From positions 58,162-122,161 of the forward strand of contig NZ_JAIVFW010000017.1 in the NCBI RefSeq assembly GCF_020829595.1: DNA of 64,000 nt. Direction: 5' to 3'. A program made the position numbers and the translations under genes. This document shows positions 8,911-17,769 of this stretch, piece by piece (positions within the stretch are counted from its first letter, which is position 1; every line of letters starts with the position of its first letter). A model generated the notes under the pieces. The model made no database searches. It had not been told where the DNA came from and was given only the letters and a program-made list of their open reading frames with translations. Origin of the DNA: Nostoc sp. CHAB 5844 (GTDB lineage Bacteria > Cyanobacteriota > Cyanobacteriia > Cyanobacteriales > Nostocaceae).

Positions 8911-11379
8911 CTACATTGTTTCATCAAGTTTTCGTGGATTTTGCACACTCCCTTCAAGGGGTGTAGGAAATTCCCGATGGCGTTGAACAAACAACACAAC
9001 AACACCGCTTGCAACCACAGCAAAGACTGAGGGAATAAATGGCAACCATACCCCTTGTTTTAAAACAGCGATGCTTCCAAAAGGAGCCGCACAGAGCGCG
9101 ATCGCACAAGCTCCATATAAAATGATCGCGATCGCAAATATAGTGCATCCCTGATGGAGTAGCGAACGACACACGCACCCAACCATCAAACCAGACACAC
9201 TCGACCATACCCATATCCAAACAATATCGCCCCAGAAAGGCAAAACCCCAAGAATAGGACGTTCGTCTAAAACTGCACTCACAATTTGGCTGACCATTTG
9301 CGCTTGTATAAATATGCCTGGTATTTCCTGGTAAGGTTGCTGTGCAGCAGAGTTGGGAGTTGACCAAGTATCGCTGATAGTGTTAGCTGTCACTCCGATG
9401 AGAACTACCTTATCTTTGAGCAAATCAAAGTTAACTTGATCACTCAATACATCTGCCAAAGAAACTCTTTGGTAATCTGCATTACGGTAATTAACAAGTA
9501 TTTGAAATCCGCCTAAATCAACTCCTTGTTGATAGCCACCACTGCGACCTGGTTTTAAGCGTTTAAATATTTTAGAACCAAATTGTACATAATCTTCATT
9601 CAAATCAGGTTGAATATTTTCGTAAGATAAATAACGAGCAGCTAATTGCAACGAAAGTGAGTAAGGCGTTGTACAAGGAGACGAAGGCTCTTGTGCCATC
9701 ATCATAATTTGGCGACGAACGATACCATCTGGATCTTGAATTGCATCAGTAAAACCCTGACGTTCTACAGGAACTTCAAGAGGTGGTTTAACACCTTGGG
9801 GGTCGTGTTTAAGATCTCTGCCTTTACAGACAACTACCACATTTTCTTTGCTCAGTTCAGTGGGGAGTTGTATCAGTTTTGATTCATTTCGGGGGTCAGC
9901 AAAATCTCTATAAATATCCAGTCCAATAACTCGCGGTTGATACTTTTGTAATTTGTTGATTAATTGAGCTAACGTACTATCCGAAATAGATTTCACTCCT
10001 GTAGTCGTCTCTTGTCGGGATTGAATATCTTTTTCAGTAACTTCAACAACAAGCAATCTTGGATCTAAATCTTCGTTTGGTCGCAGGACGAAGATTTGGT
10101 CAAAAGTTTGCAGTTCAGTTTTCTCAAAAACCCCCAAATATCTCAAACCTATCGTTGAAAGAGTCACAATAGCAGTACTCAGCATTACAGTCCAAAGTTT
10201 GCACTTTCGAGTCACAATTGCACTTTTACTCTTTGTGGTCAAAATTCTGCTTTGAGTCGAAACTTCGTCACGAGTCTTGGTGTCACCCGAACCACCGCGC
10301 AGTTCTTGCCAAGTTGTCGGCACAGTGGTCGGATTTTGGTAGATAACTGGCAACCAACTAGCACAAGGAAAGTCATTCTCCAATCCTTGAAGTCTTTCTC
10401 GCGCTTCTCGCACAGCCAGATAAAATGGCTTATTAAGAGCAAAAGCGACAAGAAAGTTTTTCAAAAACTCCTGTGCAACTAAATCTGGTACTCCTTCCCG
10501 CATCACAATCATTTGGGGAATGTTCAAATCAGCCAAATTCCGTGCCAAACCAATGCCATCACAGGAGTTGAAAATTGCCAGTTTTAAACCGCTTGTAATT
10601 GCTGTCTTAAGTGCATTCTTAAATTGAAAAATTGTTAAACTCTCTGTCTGATTGATGTAAATTTTCCCTGTTTCTCCATCTGCAATACTAGTGCTATGTC
10701 CGGCAAAAAACAGGATATCCCAATTCTGATTCCACAGTTGCTCGTCAAGTTCTTTTCGTGTAGGCTGGACAAGAAATGTAGTTTGAGTATCTGTTAAACC
10801 TTGCAACCAAGAACGGTCTTTATCAATATCAATCCCAACACTGTTACCAAGAATTGCTAAAATTTTGACTCGAACTGTGGGAGATTTTCGCACTACTTGA
10901 GGTGATGCATACTCATGATTGCTCAAAGCTAATTCAGCTTTTGGGTAATGCTCAAAAAAATCCCACAATTGCCAAGGCAATCGATGCAATGAAGTTATAT
11001 TTGTTTCAATAATCACTCTAATTTCATCATCTCGATTGAGTAGAGTTCTTAACTGTCTTTCAATATTTTGGAAGGATTCAGATTTCAACCAAGCATTGAT
11101 ATGTGTTTGTAACTGGTGACATACTTCCTCGAAATCATTCACAGAAATATTGGTAATATCTTGTGAATGCACTTCTATACGTTGACTGCTGCCCAAACGT
11201 TGATGAACAGCTTCGTAGAGTAACTTCCATCTTCTGTAGAGTTCAGAAAGTCCTGGTATTGCTGGCAGACTCCCTGTTATTTTAAATAATTGGTTATTGT
11301 GCCAAAGTTGAGCCGTAACAACAGGAAATCCTTGATTTAAATCTCCTCCCAACAAGCTGAAGATGATTAGCTTACTCAT
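8911..11379 (-). CDS. CHAT-CHASE2 membrane sensor protein
   Basis: An 822-residue protein with an N-terminal CHAT domain (about 130-350; dyad His228 in FAGHSTS and Cys273 in NSCDGIG), one transmembrane segment (about 392-412), an extracytoplasmic CHASE2 sensor domain (about 415-715, with LLVVEVTEKDI, VIGLDIYRDF, VLIGVTA and a GIFIQAQMVSQI end) and three C-terminal transmembrane helices (about 720-795). The caspase-like domain is thus cytoplasmic and the sensor periplasmic. CHASE2 domains bind unknown extracellular cues. It lies between DUF1822 and the haemagglutinin on the same strand, suggesting one signalling-secretion operon. The start has AAAGGACG upstream. Confidence 0.9.
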   Translation of the reverse strand: MSKLIIFSLLGGDLNQGFPVVTAQLWHNNQLFKITGSLPAIPGLSELYRRWKLLYEAVHQRLGSSQRIEVHSQDITNISVNDFEEVCHQLQTHINAWLKSESFQNIERQLRTLLNRDDEIRVIIETNITSLHRLPWQLWDFFEHYPKAELALSNHEYASPQVVRKSPTVRVKILAILGNSVGIDIDKDRSWLQGLTDTQTTFLVQPTRKELDEQLWNQNWDILFFAGHSTSIADGETGKIYINQTESLTIFQFKNALKTAITSGLKLAIFNSCDGIGLARNLADLNIPQMIVMREGVPDLVAQEFLKNFLVAFALNKPFYLAVREARERLQGLENDFPCASWLPVIYQNPTTVPTTWQELRGGSGDTKTRDEVSTQSRILTTKSKSAIVTRKCKLWTVMLSTAIVTLSTIGLRYLGVFEKTELQTFDQIFVLRPNEDLDPRLLVVEVTEKDIQSRQETTTGVKSISDSTLAQLINKLQKYQPRVIGLDIYRDFADPRNESKLIQLPTELSKENVVVVCKGRDLKHDPQGVKPPLEVPVERQGFTDAIQDPDGIVRRQIMMMAQEPSSPCTTPYSLSLQLAARYLSYENIQPDLNEDYVQFGSKIFKRLKPGRSGGYQQGVDLGGFQILVNYRNADYQRVSLADVLSDQVNFDLLKDKVVLIGVTANTISDTWSTPNSAAQQPYQEIPGIFIQAQMVSQIVSAVLDERPILGVLPFWGDIVWIWVWSSVSGLMVGCVCRSLLHQGCTIFAIAIILYGACAIALCAAPFGSIAVLKQGVWLPFIPSVFAVVASGVVVLFVQRHREFPTPLEGSVQNPRKLDETM

Positions 11380-11424
11380 TCGTCCTTTGTTGTTTGTCCT
11401 TATTTAATAACCAATGACTAATGA

Positions 11425-12606
11425 CTAAATAACGAAATTTTCTGTTATTTGGTAACTATCAAAAGTAATTTGGATACTAAAACATTCTCCTACTTCTCCA
11501 TCAAAGCGTTTCAATTGGATGTAGTTATCTTGTTCTCTAGCTTGCACTTGCTGAATCATTTCCCCTGATTCTAAAAGTAAAGCTAACTTGATATTAACAG
11601 GTAGATATTCTCCATTGGCAGGATGTAGTTGCACGCGAATACTAAATTGTTGGCTATCCTCTGGCATGAAGGCAACTAATAGCACTACTGTTTGAGACTC
11701 TATTTCCATTCCCAAGTCAATCAGCTTGGCTCGTTTGATACTACCAACTCCTGACCCGAAGCTACTTCTGAAATTAAGAGCTAGACTGTTGGAATTGAAA
11801 AGCAAAAATGTTTCTATTGCTTCCCAAGTATTATCATATATACCTTCTAGCCAACGACTCAAATTCACTTGCACTGAGCATGATTGTGGCTGCTGCCGTT
11901 GTTGGTACAAGCGCTGCCGCCACTGCTCATTTTCTAGTAATGATCCCCAAGTGCTAAATGCTACTGCCAATCTAGAGAAACGAAAAGAGGCAATGCCTAT
12001 CCGTTGCACCAGATTTTCTGCTTGCTCGGTAGATAATTGTGGTAGTGGAGTTACAGCCGCTTTCATCTGTTCTCCTGTGCAGAATTGGTAACTTAACGAG
12101 AAAGCATTCAGGTCTTTTGTTAAATGCCGTGCATCTATACAATAAGTCCTATCCACTGAGTCATAGTGAGCTAGAGATTTTAGTTCTTTATGGGTTGTGT
12201 AAGCCCAAATTCTTACCCACTTGCCATCCGGTTTGACTTGCACTGCTAAATAGTAGTCTGCTGCCCAACTAGGAATGTCTACCCATTCCTGAGGAACTTC
12301 TAACTCGCTATCATCAATTGCTTCACTGGGGATTAACACGACTCGCCTCCCCTTTAACAAAATTGCTGTGCCATTAACAAATTCCCAAAAAGCTGGCGTA
12401 CCAGGGAAACTGTACCAAACACTCGCTCTTGCAAAATCTTCAGTTGAGATCCAATCCAAAAAGGCATGGAGACAAATTTGATTGATGTAAGCGCACCAGC
12501 GACTACTAGGTGTGGCATAAACCTGGCTTTGCTGCCAGGATTGCGCCTGAATGGTTGGTGATATTTCTAACAACCATTCTCTGGGATCTGCAAACGCGCA
12601 AGTCAT
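11425..12606 (-). CDS. DUF1822 family protein
   Basis: A 393-residue soluble protein without signal peptide or membrane segments. The opening FADPREWLLEISP, the CAYINQICLHAFLDWI segment and the long beta-rich C-terminal half (RAKLIDLGMEIESQTVVLLVAFMPEDSQQFSIRVQLHP) match DUF1822, a cyanobacterial family of unknown activity usually encoded just downstream of a sigma-70-like factor and upstream of a CHASE2/CHAT protein, exactly as here. Gaps to the sigma gene (27 bp) and to the CHAT-CHASE2 gene (45 bp) suggest one transcript. From this conserved order I infer a role as a partner or anti-sigma-like component, which is not established. Confidence 0.85.
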   Translation of the reverse strand: MTCAFADPREWLLEISPTIQAQSWQQSQVYATPSSRWCAYINQICLHAFLDWISTEDFARASVWYSFPGTPAFWEFVNGTAILLKGRRVVLIPSEAIDDSELEVPQEWVDIPSWAADYYLAVQVKPDGKWVRIWAYTTHKELKSLAHYDSVDRTYCIDARHLTKDLNAFSLSYQFCTGEQMKAAVTPLPQLSTEQAENLVQRIGIASFRFSRLAVAFSTWGSLLENEQWRQRLYQQRQQPQSCSVQVNLSRWLEGIYDNTWEAIETFLLFNSNSLALNFRSSFGSGVGSIKRAKLIDLGMEIESQTVVLLVAFMPEDSQQFSIRVQLHPANGEYLPVNIKLALLLESGEMIQQVQAREQDNYIQLKRFDGEVGECFSIQITFDSYQITENFVI

Positions 12607-12633
12607 TTTTACTACCTTGTGAAAACTAGAAAC

Positions 12634-13821
12634 TTATGTTGTACCACCATACTGGTTTCTCAACCATTCTTCCAAAGCAAGACTCATATCTTTAATTTGG
12701 TTGGAATTCACAGAAATATTCAAATCCTGGCTCCACTCGATCAGTGCTGCCAGTAGTGATTCTCTACCTTTAACCAGTCTGCGAGACACCGTAGGCTGAC
12801 TCATCTGCAACCGTTGCATAATTTGCTGCTGAGTCAGTCCCTGTTCGTAATAAAGCTTAAGTACTTCTTGGGATTGTACATCCAGATTCTGTAAAGCTTT
12901 TAACATTACATTAGACATGAGAGATATTTGGTTTTGTCGATTTTGGACATCCTCTTCGGCTATCATATTAGCCATTGGCTCCTCAAAGGATGGGTCTGGC
13001 AAATCAAACGTTACTGTCGTGTCATCATTTTGCTCGAAAGCATTCAGAGATTTCACAGGTGGAAACAAATAAACTCGCACGTAAAAAGCTGTCTGGGTTA
13101 ACCACTGTTCAATTGTTTGGGCGTTGCGTGCGAGAGTAGGTTGACTGATTTGGCTTTGGCGTTGGTGGTTGTATAGGTTGGCAATAGCTTCCCAAAGTTG
13201 ACGATTCGGTTCTGGTAATTGAGTGTGACTTCCTGATTGATTTTGGATGTACAGTTCGTTGAAACAAGTCCAAGCTAAACGATATTGAGCAATTGTACTT
13301 TCTGATAATCCAGCTTCACTAAGAGCTTCATTAAGCAGCTTTTTGCTCACTTTGCGTAACAATGCCCAATTAGTGCAAATATCAGCTTCCTTGCGTTGAC
13401 GTAAAATATCTCTCAGCCGACTGGGCATTGCCATCATGGCGTAAGCTTTTAAGCTAAAAGATTTTTCTGGGTTAAAGTCTTTAAGAATTGTTTCGACTTC
13501 TGCGATCGCCATTTGGAAGTAATCAGCGAGCATATACTGGCTGGAATTAAATTTAGCAACTGTTTTTGAAGCAACCCAATAACATGGTTCTTGTAAATAA
13601 GCTAACAGATGCATTCTAGCAAGGTTATTAAACCCAGAGTGCCATTGCTTGTACCAGTAAAGCACCCAAAAGTTTTCTGATTTAAGTGCTGATGACGAAC
13701 GCTCCAAGTGATTTTGGATATTTCTATACAGTGTAGCATCTGTCAACCATTTGCTGAATCTGCCTCTTTCCAACTGCACGAATGTTGAGAACATATCCGT
13801 AATTTCTTGGCGAGGACGCAT
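12634..13821 (-). CDS. Sigma-70 family RNA polymerase sigma factor
   Basis: A 395-residue protein from the ATG at 13821 (an in-frame TTG lies 6 bp upstream). The C-terminal region 4 is clear: LDVQSQEVLKLYYEQGLTQQQIMQRLQMSQPTVSRRL, a helix-turn-helix for the -35 element. The N-terminal two thirds are long and divergent, with a region-2-like stretch (FNNLARMHLLAYLQEP...LADYFQMAIAEVE). This architecture is typical of the cyanobacterial sigma-like factors that head DUF1822/CHAT operons. It is the first gene of the five-gene minus-strand block. I infer that it controls this block and possibly other targets. Confidence 0.8.
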   Translation of the reverse strand: MRPRQEITDMFSTFVQLERGRFSKWLTDATLYRNIQNHLERSSSALKSENFWVLYWYKQWHSGFNNLARMHLLAYLQEPCYWVASKTVAKFNSSQYMLADYFQMAIAEVETILKDFNPEKSFSLKAYAMMAMPSRLRDILRQRKEADICTNWALLRKVSKKLLNEALSEAGLSESTIAQYRLAWTCFNELYIQNQSGSHTQLPEPNRQLWEAIANLYNHQRQSQISQPTLARNAQTIEQWLTQTAFYVRVYLFPPVKSLNAFEQNDDTTVTFDLPDPSFEEPMANMIAEEDVQNRQNQISLMSNVMLKALQNLDVQSQEVLKLYYEQGLTQQQIMQRLQMSQPTVSRRLVKGRESLLAALIEWSQDLNISVNSNQIKDMSLALEEWLRNQYGGTT

Positions 13822-14306
13822 AAGCAATTTACAATATAAGTTGAAGCAGGACTGAAGCAGCTAAGTAGATAGGCACAAATAAATATCTAATGAAAACTAA
13901 AACGCCTAAAAGTCTTTACCTTCGGCGTAGCTGCTTTGTCTTAAGGATAAATAAGTATGAGTACCTATTTATTACCTATCAATAAGATATTATCCCACAT
14001 CAGTAATATTCCCAAGCTTACAGTGCATAACAACTTCTTTGCTTGATCTCTAGAACTCTTGCAAATGTGTTTTATGGTGTAATAATAGGTTTGCCAATTT
14101 GTGATTAGGAGTTTGAGGAGCAGTAAAAATAGAGAAAGCCAAACAACTTATCTTTCTTTTGTCACTCTAGGCAGAGAAAAAAGAGAAAAAGTCTGACCAA
14201 AGTCCCCAAAGTTAAACCAAACTTACCATTGCCCCAAATGCCCATACCAAATCTCCCAGGTTGAAAAACTGAACAAAGGAAAGAGGATCGCCCCAAACTC
14301 AACCTT
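13822..14306. other. Intergenic region upstream of the sigma-factor operon
   Basis: About 485 bp without a gene. It should contain the promoter of the minus-strand sigma-factor operon in its left part; I could not fix a -10/-35 pair by eye. The right part contains a remnant mobile-element end (14154-14202) that reappears at 53529-53577. Confidence 0.6.
14154..14202. mobile_element. Mobile-element end, second copy at 53529-53577
   Basis: About 49 bp (TTCTTTTGTCACTCTAGG, then GCAGAGAAAAAAGAGAAAA and GTCTGACCAAAG) is repeated with only one to two differences at 53529-53577, where it forms the 3' end of a transposase remnant on the minus strand. The copy here therefore looks like a solo end of the same element. 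Confidence 0.6.
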
Positions 14307-14870
14307 TTAGCCCATCCACACCACCCAATCAGTCCCGATCGCTACCAACTCCCTAAATATCTGTGGTTGTGCCTCCTCAAACGCTACCATCACGCCCCAA
14401 CGCTCGTCACTGCTGAGGGTACTGAGGAACTCTTTGACTGCTCCCACACCATCTTTCACTCGTTCCCTGAAAAGAGCAGCGTAAGATTTGACCTGCTGCC
14501 ACCAAGAATCACTGGGGTTGTCTTGCCCCTCCATATCCTCATTACTGGGGAGTGATGTTGTGTGAGTGATTGGTGTTGGTACATTTATATTACTACTGAC
14601 TGACACCGAGCTATTCACAATTGCCGCTTCATCTCGCTTTAACCACTTGGAAAAAACTACATCCCGCCCATCATCAGTTCCAACAAACTTATAAACGCAC
14701 TCCCGCTTACCTCGTGGCCCCAACCGACCAACATACGACAGCCGCAGATCAACCTTATCGAGTAACTTCTGTGCGATCGCCACAGGAGTAAGTTTTTCCG
14801 AAATAGTAACGTTTAAACAAGTCTTGATGAGATAACGATTCTCCAGCGCCACCCGTTTCAACTGCTGCAT
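14307..14870 (-). pseudogene. C-terminal fragment of a probable plasmid replication protein (CyRepA1-like)
   Basis: A 187-codon open frame beginning MQQLKRVALENRYLIKTC. The segment VTISEKLTPVAIAQKLLDKVDLRL, followed by GPRGKRECVYKF and a DGRD-VF-KWL motif, resembles the C-terminal winged-helix part of large cyanobacterial plasmid-replication (primase/helicase-type) proteins, which are several times longer. No upstream part is present: the start codon lies inside a decayed IS630 fragment, so this is probably a truncated 3' end. The tail (about 85-187) is low-complexity Ser/Asn, then a Trp-rich helical region. The family assignment is from memory of the motif and is moderate. Confidence 0.45.
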
Positions 14871-15055
14871 TTATATCTCACCCAAGCATAAACTGTGGCG
14901 TACTCTATATCTAGCCCATGTTGGCGTTTCAACCACTCGACTATTTCACCATAGCTCTCAAACTCTTTCCCTGTTTCCAGTTCTTGCTTGAGGGCAGCAA
15001 GTGCAACGGAGTTAATTTTTCGTTTTGCTAATTGGCTTTGGTGCAGTGAGTAAAA
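14858..15055 (-). pseudogene. IS630-family transposase remnant (N-terminal HTH part)
   Basis: The minus strand reads LAKRKINSVALAALKQEL, then SYGEIVEWLKRQHGLDIEY and ATVYAWVRYK before a stop, the helix-turn-helix region of IS630-type transposases. The catalytic domain is absent. The stop codon overlaps the first codons of the neighbouring 14307-14870 frame. Confidence 0.65.
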
Positions 15056-15205
15056 AACGGCAACCCCAGAGTATCGACAGCGAGATGACGTTTGATGCCG
15101 TTAGTACATTTGTAATAACAAAATCCTTTGGACTCGACGCTGGCATTGCACGTATTTTTTACCGCTTGTGAATCGATGATCAGCAACCGTGTCCCTGCAT
15201 GGTTT
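15056..15205 (-). pseudogene. IS5-family transposase remnant (DDE core fragment)
   Basis: The minus strand reads LLIIDSQAVKNTCNASVES, then KGFCYYKCTNGIKRHLAVDT and LGLPFF: the first-Asp region of an IS5-type (ISL2/IS427-like) DDE transposase. It has no start and runs directly into the IS630 remnant. Confidence 0.7.
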
Positions 15206-15219
15206 TTTTTAACTTGTTG

Positions 15220-15792
15220 ATGAACCGAGGAGACTTAAGTAAAGAACAGTGGGAACAGTTAAAACCGTTACTACCGCCACAAAAACCGCAAACAGGCAAG
15301 CCAAATAATGACCAGACGCTCGTTCCTCGCTAATATCGTGTCCGGTGAAAGACTTATCATTAAGGCAGCTTCAGCTGCAGAGGAGCAGAGGAGCAGGGGA
15401 GCAGAGGGGAGGGGTTTTTGGGTTCTCTGCATAGATTCGGGAATTATAACTAATTACCCGGACATGATATAACGCAAGGTTGTGAATGGCATCCTCTGGA
15501 TACTGAGAACCGGAGCACCGTGGCGAGATCTGCCAGAACGCTATGGAAAGTGGGAAAGCGTGGCAACAAGGTTTTATCGATGCCTTAAAGTGGTGTTCGT
15601 CTAACCATACCCCGCCTATCCAATGAACCACGTCGAGGCCCTTTTAGCCGTGAAATCTACCGTCAACACAACATTGTTGAACGTGCTATCAACAGACTTA
15701 AACAATTTCGACGCATTGCTACTCGATATGAAAAACTTGCTGCAAATGATACAACCATGATTACGATCGCCTCCATTCTGTTGTGGTTATAG
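15220..15792 (+). pseudogene. IS5-family transposase, internally deleted and interrupted
   Basis: The plus strand opens at ATG 15220 with MNRGDLSKEQWEQLKPLLPP, is interrupted at about 15320, resumes with [20 protein letters not shown] and [15 protein letters not shown], loses the middle of the gene, and ends with NIVERAINRLKQFRRIATRY...ILLWL and a TAG at 15790. N- and C-terminal ends of one IS5-type transposase are thus joined by deletion and broken by a MITE insertion. Confidence 0.8.
15320..15474. mobile_element. MITE inserted in the IS5 remnant
   Basis: Inverted ends ATATCGTGTCCGG (15333) and CCGGACATGATAT (to 15470) bracket about 110 bp of purine-rich sequence (repeated GAGGAGCAG-type units). 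It splits the IS5 transposase frame; a short ACGC at both junctions could be part of a target duplication. It has no coding capacity. Confidence 0.65.
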
Positions 15793-15806
15793 TTTGAAAA
15801 CACGCC

Positions 15807-15947
15807 CTAGTAGTCTACCAACCTAAAAATGCTGGATGGAGGCGGGCAAGAGAGCAGAGGAGTAGGGGAGCAGGGGAGATAAATTCCCCTCTGCTCCTCC
15901 GCACCTCTGTTGACCACCATGCAAAGTTGGTGTGGCGGACTACTAGT
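15807..15947. mobile_element. MITE with CTAGTAGTC ends
   Basis: The ends CTAGTAGTCTACCA (15807) and TGGCGGACTACTAG (to 15946) are inverted repeats with few mismatches, around about 110 bp containing a GGAGCAGGGGAG / CTCCTCTG imperfect hairpin. It abuts the 3' end of the pentapeptide-repeat gene and could act as its terminator. Confidence 0.65.
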
Positions 15948-15948
15948 C

Positions 15949-17037
15949 CTATACTCTTTTTAAACCTTTTTGAAATAGCTGGGTAAACTCCCCTGGTGCA
16001 AATTCTCCGTTATTTGGACGACGTTCTTGTTTGTCATTTCTTAAATAGAAGTACCTGCAATTAATATTATTTAGCCTTGTAGCACTATTAATATTCCAGT
16101 GTTCTAAACAAACACCTGTGAACTTTGCACCAGTAAAATTTGTTGCTAATGCTTGAGTTTTACTCAGATTAGCCCCGCTGAAGTCAATATTACTGAGGTT
16201 CGCTTCATTAAGGTTCGCTTCACTAAGATTAGTCCTGCTGAGGTTAATCCCGCAGAGATTAGCTCCTCTAAGGTTAGCCCCTCTAAGATTAACCCCACTG
16301 AGATCAAGACCGCAGAGATTAGCTTTATTGAAATTAGCCCCACTGAGGTTAGCTCTATTGAGATTAGCCTCGCAGAGATTAGCGCCGCTAAGATCAGCCC
16401 CGCTGAGGTCAGCCCCAGTGAGGTCAGCCCCAGTGAGGTCAGCCCCAGTGAGGTTAAGTCCACTAAGGTCAAGTATGGTAAGATTAGCTTTACTGAGGTT
16501 AGCTTTACTAAGGTAAGCCCCACGGAGGTAAGTTCTGTTAAGATTAGCGCCGCAGAGATTAGCGCCGTAAAGATTAGCGCCGCAGAGATTAGCGCCGCAA
16601 AGATTAGCGCCGCTGAGGTCAGCCTCGTAGAGATTAACCCATCTAAGGTCAACTATTGTGAGATCTGCTGTAATAAGGTTAGCTTTACTAAGGTCAGCTC
16701 CGCTGAATTTAGTTCTATTGAACTCAGCCTCGCAGAGGTCAGCCCCGCAAAGATTAGCCCATCTGAAGTTAGCTTCACTGAGGTTAGCTCTACAAAGATA
16801 AGCTCCACTAAGATCAGTTCCGCTGAGATCAGCCCTTCTAAGGCTAGACTCAGTGAGATCTACCCCACTAAGGTCAAATCTGCTGAGGTTAACTTCACTA
16901 AGGTCAGCCCCAATAAGATTAGCCTCACCGAGGTTAGACCCACTAAAATCAGGAATTATATCTGCATTCTCAAATCTCCACTTATTCCAATCTTGTACGC
17001 TTTTCCTTAACCGAGCACAATGCTCCTTATTTACCAT
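15949..17037 (-). CDS. Pentapeptide-repeat protein
   Basis: A 362-residue protein. After a short N-terminal cap (RLRKSVQDWNKWRFEN) nearly the whole chain, about residues 30-320, is pentapeptide repeats of the form A(D/N)LSG, for example GADLSEVNLSRFDLSG, predicted to form a right-handed quadrilateral beta-helix. Start supported by AAGGAG 9 nt upstream. Such proteins are abundant in cyanobacteria and most have no known function; a gyrase-protecting role is known only for a few (Qnr/MfpA type). The periodic codons produce long shadow frames on both strands. It is flanked on both sides by mobile-element debris. Confidence 0.9.
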   Translation of the reverse strand: MVNKEHCARLRKSVQDWNKWRFENADIIPDFSGSNLGEANLIGADLSEVNLSRFDLSGVDLTESSLRRADLSGTDLSGAYLCRANLSEANFRWANLCGADLCEAEFNRTKFSGADLSKANLITADLTIVDLRWVNLYEADLSGANLCGANLCGANLYGANLCGANLNRTYLRGAYLSKANLSKANLTILDLSGLNLTGADLTGADLTGADLSGADLSGANLCEANLNRANLSGANFNKANLCGLDLSGVNLRGANLRGANLCGINLSRTNLSEANLNEANLSNIDFSGANLSKTQALATNFTGAKFTGVCLEHWNINSATRLNNINCRYFYLRNDKQERRPNNGEFAPGEFTQLFQKGLKRV

Positions 17038-17078
17038 TGCAGATTCTCCTTAAAGGCTGTTTGAAAAGTTAAACTTTT

Positions 17079-17670
17079 GGGCGTTGCATAAATGCAGGGC
17101 AGGATAAGTCTGCGTTTGAAACCATTGATAATTCGTTCCAACTAAGGCTAAATCATCCGATAATTCAACAACGCCAAATTGGCGTTGTTGAATCCAAGTA
17201 TGAATTATGCGATCGCCTCAAGCTTGCGAGCGCGTAGCGCCCGCAGCGCCACAGAACCGTACTTGAGATAATGTATTACTAACCGAATCGATAGTTTCAC
17301 CATTTCCTCGGACTTGGAGTAACAAAAAGTTTTACGATGTAGCCTAGCTAAATAATGTCTAAAACGACTATTCTCTCCTTCTACTCGTGTCATATAAGTT
17401 TTGTTGACAATATGGTCTTCATTACTGATAAAACAAAGGTAAACTGGGTAACCATCTGTCACATAAAAATAAGAATGCCAACACCTTATAATTTGCCAGC
17501 GTCAGGATAACCCTGCTGTTCATAAGAATTTATAAATTGACAACCACAATGAGCGCATATGTAATTTTGTTTACCAAACTTTTTACCATTCTTGCGATAT
17601 GAATTGATGCACACCTTGGACATTCTATAGCGATCGCTCAAATTCATACTTCAATTATGCAACGCCGCCA
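17079..17670 (-). mobile_element. IS1-family element, decayed copy
   Basis: Ends GGGCGTTGCATAA (17079) and, inverted, TTATGCAACGCC (to 17668) delimit the element. On the minus strand the N-terminal zinc-finger part (AIECPRCASIHI, then frameshifted RKNGKKFGKQNYICAHCG) ends at a stop after GYPDAGKL. The C-terminal part (17205-17462: TDGYPVYLCFIS..., RVEGENSRFRHYLARLHRKT, LVIHYLKYG) follows. The central helix-turn-helix and much of the catalytic part are deleted, so it cannot transpose alone. Confidence 0.8.
17163..17193. terminator. Perfect hairpin inside the IS1 remnant
   Basis: Arms ATTCAACAACGCCAA and TTGGCGTTGTTGAAT (15 bp, perfect) are separated by one base. It lies between the IS end and the transposase 3' end, so it may be an IS-internal terminator protecting against read-through; no T-run follows, so this role is uncertain. 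Confidence 0.5.
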
Positions 17671-17769
17671 ATTTTTGATACCTATGAGTCATAATCTGAT
17701 TCACGTGCTTTCCTCTTTATCTCTTTTTCATGTGTTCTGGTGTACGGAGTTCATGATAACTACTTACTT

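Noticed and set aside
16153..17010. Plus-strand repeat protein opposite the pentapeptide gene
   Set aside because: The five-codon periodicity of the real minus-strand gene leaves all other frames open; the translated pattern (AEISxxKIS) is an artefact.
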